Positions 34,803 to 37,002 of a stretch of DNA of 37,002 nucleotides are shown one piece after another. The first letter of the stretch is position 1; each line of letters starts with the position of its first letter. Source of the stretch: NaphS2 sp964588535 (GTDB lineage Bacteria; Desulfobacterota; DSM-4660; Desulfatiglandales; Desulfatiglandaceae). The stretch lies in the NCBI GenBank assembly GCA_964588535.1, contig CAZPQA010000023.1, forward strand, positions 1-37,002. Direction: 5' to 3'. The notes under the pieces are model-generated. The model ran no database searches, was not told the origin of the DNA, and worked only from the letters and a program-made list of their open reading frames with translations. Made by a program: the position numbers and the translations under genes.

Positions 34803-34832
34803 TTGACAGTTGCAGTTATTGCCAACTATAAT
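34803..34832 (+). promoter_or_regulatory. Perfect-consensus sigma70 promoter of the tyrosine recombinase
   Basis: TTGACA (34803-34808), an 18-bp spacer, then TATAAT (34827-34832), both exact consensus. Predicted transcription start near 34839, about 30 nt before ATG 34870. Such a strong promoter on a recombinase implies constitutive expression or control by a repressor binding over it. Confidence 0.75.
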
Positions 34833-34869
34833 GACTCAAAATGCAAACTTTAATTGTGGGGTTTTAATC

Positions 34870-35487
34870 ATGGGTCAAGATAAAAAGAAGTCAAAACAAT
34901 GGCAGGTTTCCCCCGAAAGGGTGATGTCACTACAAGAATCCAAGCAGCTTCTAAAATATTGCGAAGATCGCTACCTTGCCGATTTGGCCAAAGGCAGAAA
35001 AACATGGGTAAAACATTATATGCTGGTTGATCTGGCCTTGAAATCTGGCCTACGGGTAAGCGAAATTCGAGACCTGAAAGTATCTGATCTGAACCTCAGC
35101 AAGACTCCAAACATTCATGTCCAACATGGTAAGGGTAAAAAGTCCCGCCATGTCCCCATTGACCTCGCCTTGAAAAAGCACCTGAAAGAATATATCGACA
35201 ATTTTGATCTGTCGCCCGATGATTTTTTATTAAAGAATCATTCGGGTAAGCAGATTTCCCGACAAGGTCTTGAGAAAAATATTTATGCCATCGTAGAAAA
35301 AGCAGGCCTCCCAAGATATTCCATCCACTGCTTCCGGCACACCTATGCCACCATGCACTATAGAAAAAATAAGAACCTTCACAAGCTTCGAAAGAATCTA
35401 GGTCATTCCAGAATTGAAACAACAACTGTGTATCTCCATACCTCTAAAGAAGACGCTTTAGAAATGTCAACCGGTCTTTATGAGTAG
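34870..35487 (+). CDS. Short tyrosine recombinase (catalytic domain only)
   Basis: A 205-aa XerC/D-like recombinase. Catalytic residues are all visible: Arg62 (SGLRVSEIRDL), Lys near 91 (GKGKKSRHVP), His153 and Arg156 (HCFRHTYAT), His179 (LGHSRIETT) and Tyr188 (TTVYLH). The N-terminal core-binding (SAM-like) domain of about 100 aa present in XerC/D is absent; only a short basic lead (GQDKKKSKQW) precedes the catalytic fold. The frame is open from 34810, but the promoter position fixes the start at ATG 34870. It lies divergent from the serine recombinase; it may resolve multimers or invert DNA within the element. Confidence 0.88.
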   Translation: MGQDKKKSKQWQVSPERVMSLQESKQLLKYCEDRYLADLAKGRKTWVKHYMLVDLALKSGLRVSEIRDLKVSDLNLSKTPNIHVQHGKGKKSRHVPIDLALKKHLKEYIDNFDLSPDDFLLKNHSGKQISRQGLEKNIYAIVEKAGLPRYSIHCFRHTYATMHYRKNKNLHKLRKNLGHSRIETTTVYLHTSKEDALEMSTGLYE

Positions 35488-35542
35488 AAATAGCCTTGAA
35501 AACCCTGATTAATCCTAGAGAAATCAAACGGTTTCCGTCTAT

Positions 35543-35645
35543 TGGGTTTTTTTGGCGCATGGGTTGGTATGGGTCTGGTAGAGAACGCCGATTGTGAACG
35601 ATCTCAGCCGGTCAGAATTCGATATTAAACCAAAGAAAAAACCCA
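35543..35645. repeat. Long-range inverted repeat TGGGTTTTTT / AAAAAACCCA
   Basis: A 10-bp perfect inverted repeat (35543-35552 and 35636-35645) separated by 83 bp, filling the gap between the tyrosine recombinase and the terminase-like gene, which converge here. The G-run followed by T7 on each strand could act as a weak bidirectional terminator, or be chance in AT-rich DNA. Confidence 0.4.
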
Positions 35646-35675
35646 TGAAAAAGAGTTAAAGAATAGCACTCAATT

Positions 35676-36290
35676 TTATCCTGAACTCTGGAACCAGAGT
35701 TCCTGAAGATGCCTTTTAGCTGGTGAATCTGAAAGCGAATCAGGTGTCACCATTGCCGCTTCAATGATTTCATCATTTTCCTCTTTGGTTAGGTTCAAAC
35801 GGTTGTCAGCATAACGAACATCCAAGGTCAGAAGCTTGTCTGGCATGTAGCCTCTATCCCGACATAAACACTTGCTGGCGAAGATGATCGCCGCCACGTC
35901 GCCTGCCTTGATCTTCTCAAAAAGAGCATGTTCAACAAAATCCTTTACCTCTTCTTTTACATCATTCATCCGGTCTTTAAAATCAGGATCATTCATCTGC
36001 CAATGGTAGACGGTAGACCGATCAATGCCAATTCGTCGAGCCGCATCGCTGATATTGAAAAGGTTTTCACGATAGATACTCAAGAATTGTTCTTGTCTAG
36101 CTACTTTAGTTGACATTTCTTTTTTGCCACCAACATGTTGAAGAGTGTGTTGCATTCCAGCGGTATTTCCAGCCGTTTCCAGGTTACTTTTCCCCTGTTT
36201 CCTGACACTTCTCAATCGTAATTTTTTTTCTTTCGGGGCTGGTCCACTATCTTTGAATACATCCACTTTCTGTTTTATGAGCTTTCGCAT
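35676..36290 (-). CDS. Terminase-small-subunit-like HTH protein
   Basis: A 204-aa protein. Residues 1-60 are basic and low in structure (KLIKQKVDVF, KKLRLRSVRKQGK). The middle has EQFLSIYRENLFNISDAARRIGIDRSTVYHWQMNDPDF, landmarks being ISDAARRIGIDRSTVYHW, a helix-turn-helix of the kind in phage terminase small subunits (phBC6A51-like), then an ALFEKIKAGDVAAIIFASKCLCRDRGY block typical of that family. Terminase small subunits recognise phage DNA for packaging; as no large subunit is visible, a regulator is an alternative. ATG 36290 follows GGGAGG at 6-nt spacing. Confidence 0.7.
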   Translation of the reverse strand: MRKLIKQKVDVFKDSGPAPKEKKLRLRSVRKQGKSNLETAGNTAGMQHTLQHVGGKKEMSTKVARQEQFLSIYRENLFNISDAARRIGIDRSTVYHWQMNDPDFKDRMNDVKEEVKDFVEHALFEKIKAGDVAAIIFASKCLCRDRGYMPDKLLTLDVRYADNRLNLTKEENDEIIEAAMVTPDSLSDSPAKRHLQELWFQSSG

Positions 36291-36480
36291 GATCAACCTC
36301 CCAATCCAATATACAAATTTGAGCCCCGAATTTTATTTCACGCCGCATATCCAATCAGCGGCATCAACCGCATATTACCAAGAGGCGCCACACCTAACTT
36401 GAAAATTTCAAGCTGCCTGTAACCTTCTCTTGAAAATCAAGATATATATGTTGATCAAAAGATTATTATCTTGACCCAAC

Positions 36481-36520
36481 GGTTTGACCTAGAGCGAGCG
36501 AAGCGAGCTATAGTCAAACC
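36481..36520. repeat. Hairpin repeat 1 with GAGCGAAGCGAGC core
   Basis: GGTTTGAC (36481-36488) pairs with GTCAAACC (36513-36520); inside, TAgAGC pairs with GCTaTA with one mismatch, leaving the loop GAGCGAAGCGA. The core GAGCGAAGCGAGC runs from 36496 to 36508. Confidence 0.8.
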
Positions 36521-36523
36521 GCC

Positions 36524-36573
36524 ATGCTTTGATGTAGCGTAGTGAGCGAAGCGAGCGAGTGAAGTCAAAGCAT
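36524..36573. repeat. Hairpin repeat 2 with GAGCGAAGCGAGC core
   Basis: ATGCTTTGA (36524-36532) pairs with TCAAAGCAT (36565-36573). The apical part contains the same 13-nt core GAGCGAAGCGAGC (36544-36556), 48 bp from that of hairpin 1, though the stem sequence is different. Confidence 0.8.
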
Positions 36574-36831
36574 TATAAGGTGCAGTTGCCGTTGCATATG
36601 GTCGTGAAAAAAGTTATTATTAGCAAACATGTGATATAAGACCCCTTTGATGTTGATGCATCGTAAGATGTAGCAATGTCATGTCGTTTGCATGCGCTAA
36701 TAGTTTTAGCTGTTGCTATGTGCATGACACAAATTTGATCTCCTACAGCCGATCACAACCAGTTATAGCCTGGTTATATGCCTCATTTCGCATAGAATTG
36801 CTGAGTGACTCTAACCTGTAAAAACCCCTCT

Positions 36832-36866
36832 TAGAATCACTAAATAGAATCACTGAAGAGATTCTA
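36832..36866. repeat. Direct repeat TAGAATCACT x2 plus inverted copy
   Basis: TAGAATCACT occurs at 36832-36841 and 36845-36854 (13-bp period). The second copy also forms a hairpin with GATTCTA (36860-36866), 7-bp stem and 8-nt loop. Such phased repeats resemble protein-binding iterons or operator sites. Confidence 0.5.
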
Positions 36867-36921
36867 CTGCTACACCTTAAAATCTCTCAAAACCCTCTTG
36901 AAATGGGTGCTCTTCTTTATT

Positions 36922-36975
36922 AGTGGCATTTTCACCCTTGTGCCACTTCCCTCTGTGTCAATGAAAGTGAGACAC
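36922..36975. repeat. Two adjacent hairpins
   Basis: AGTGGCA (36922-36928) pairs with TGCCACT (36941-36947), 12-nt loop; then GTGTC (36955-36959) pairs with GACAC (36971-36975), 11-nt loop. Neither is followed by a T-run. Confidence 0.45.
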
Positions 36976-37002
36976 TTACCCCTTGATAAATTAGTGTAGG
37001 GC

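Larger units (their letters stand above)
32565..37002. mobile_element. Integrative element inserted in yifB (left part, continues beyond window)
   Basis: Begins at the yifB break and continues to the window edge. It carries a large serine recombinase, a tyrosine recombinase and a terminase-small-subunit-like HTH protein, and looks AT-richer than the chromosomal genes to its left. The yifB C-terminal half does not reappear before 37002, so the element is longer than 4.4 kb here. It could be a prophage, a phage satellite or an integrative element. Confidence 0.8.
36291..37002. other. Gene-free, repeat-rich end of the window (within the element)
   Basis: About 710 bp with no credible coding frame on either strand. 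It contains the twin hairpins (36481-36573), a GATGCATC palindrome (36655-36662), nested inverted repeats GTCATG/CATGAC and CATGC/GCATG around 36678-36728, direct repeats TAGAATCACT (36832-36854) and two further hairpins (36922-36947, 36955-36975). This density suggests a control, origin or packaging region, or an untranslated RNA; no assignment is possible by eye. Confidence 0.5.

Noticed and set aside
34580..34825. 81-aa minus-strand frame beside the tyrosine recombinase promoter
   Set aside because: No family match, no clear ribosome-binding site, and its 5' end overlaps the promoter and leader of the divergent recombinase. Kept only as part of the gene-poor stretch.
36481..36573. Twin hairpins as a rho-independent terminator pair
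   Set aside because: No T-run follows either stem, and no gene on either strand ends beside them.

Overview
The window looks like a chromosomal segment of a Gram-negative anaerobe of the Desulfobacterota (former Deltaproteobacteria, Desulfobacterales-like). This rests on family resemblance only: PAS-rich histidine kinases starting with the (M)AKKPxYEELEQxVKELE signature, a PAS-LuxR regulator, a branched-chain-type ABC operon with a built-in acyl-CoA ligase, a short RdgC, a DHH-CBS-poly(A)-polymerase fusion and a four-Cys TrpRS. No rRNA is present to fix the taxonomy.

Layout. 1-2850: AT-richer minus-strand genes (periplasmic sugar-type binding protein, DUF3795, ICMT-like methyltransferase, TrmO). 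2850-7600: plus-strand P-type H+-ATPase, a DUF1846 protein and a decayed YjbQ gene. 7637-20698: a long minus-strand run holding a hybrid sensor kinase, a PAS-LuxR regulator, livK-livH-livM-acyl-CoA ligase-livG-livF, and an enoyl-CoA hydratase/thiolase/62-aa ORF/SDR set. Together these suggest import of a carboxylic acid, CoA activation and beta-oxidation-type degradation. 20710-21439: a scar of three truncated genes (EtfA C-terminus, APH-type phosphotransferase C-terminus, N-terminus of a probable sensor protein). 21420-22910: a DciA-like protein, a hypothetical protein and RdgC. 23173-23666: a frameshifted tyrosine-integrase remnant abutting the 3' end of tRNA-Val(CAC). 23741-31641: housekeeping genes rluB, scpB, scpA, trpS, the DHH-CBS-PAP fusion, a DksA/TraR protein, dnaJ and rpoZ.

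31905-37002: the competence/Mg-chelatase-like gene yifB (comM) is cut immediately before its Walker A motif, and a large serine recombinase ends 14 bp past its premature stop. From there to the window edge the DNA is a mobile element: the serine recombinase, a catalytic-domain-only tyrosine recombinase behind a perfect TTGACA-18-TATAAT promoter, a terminase-small-subunit-like HTH protein, and about 700 bp of gene-free DNA with twin hairpins sharing a GAGCGAAGCGAGC core and other repeats. The far end of the element and the rest of yifB lie outside the window.

The most interesting items are the interrupted yifB with its element, the twin hairpins, the three-gene scar, the liv operon with an internal acyl-CoA ligase and a zinc-ribbon LivM tail, the probable [4Fe-4S] TrpRS, and the DHH-CBS-PAP fusion. 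No CRISPR array, rRNA or complete defence system was seen.
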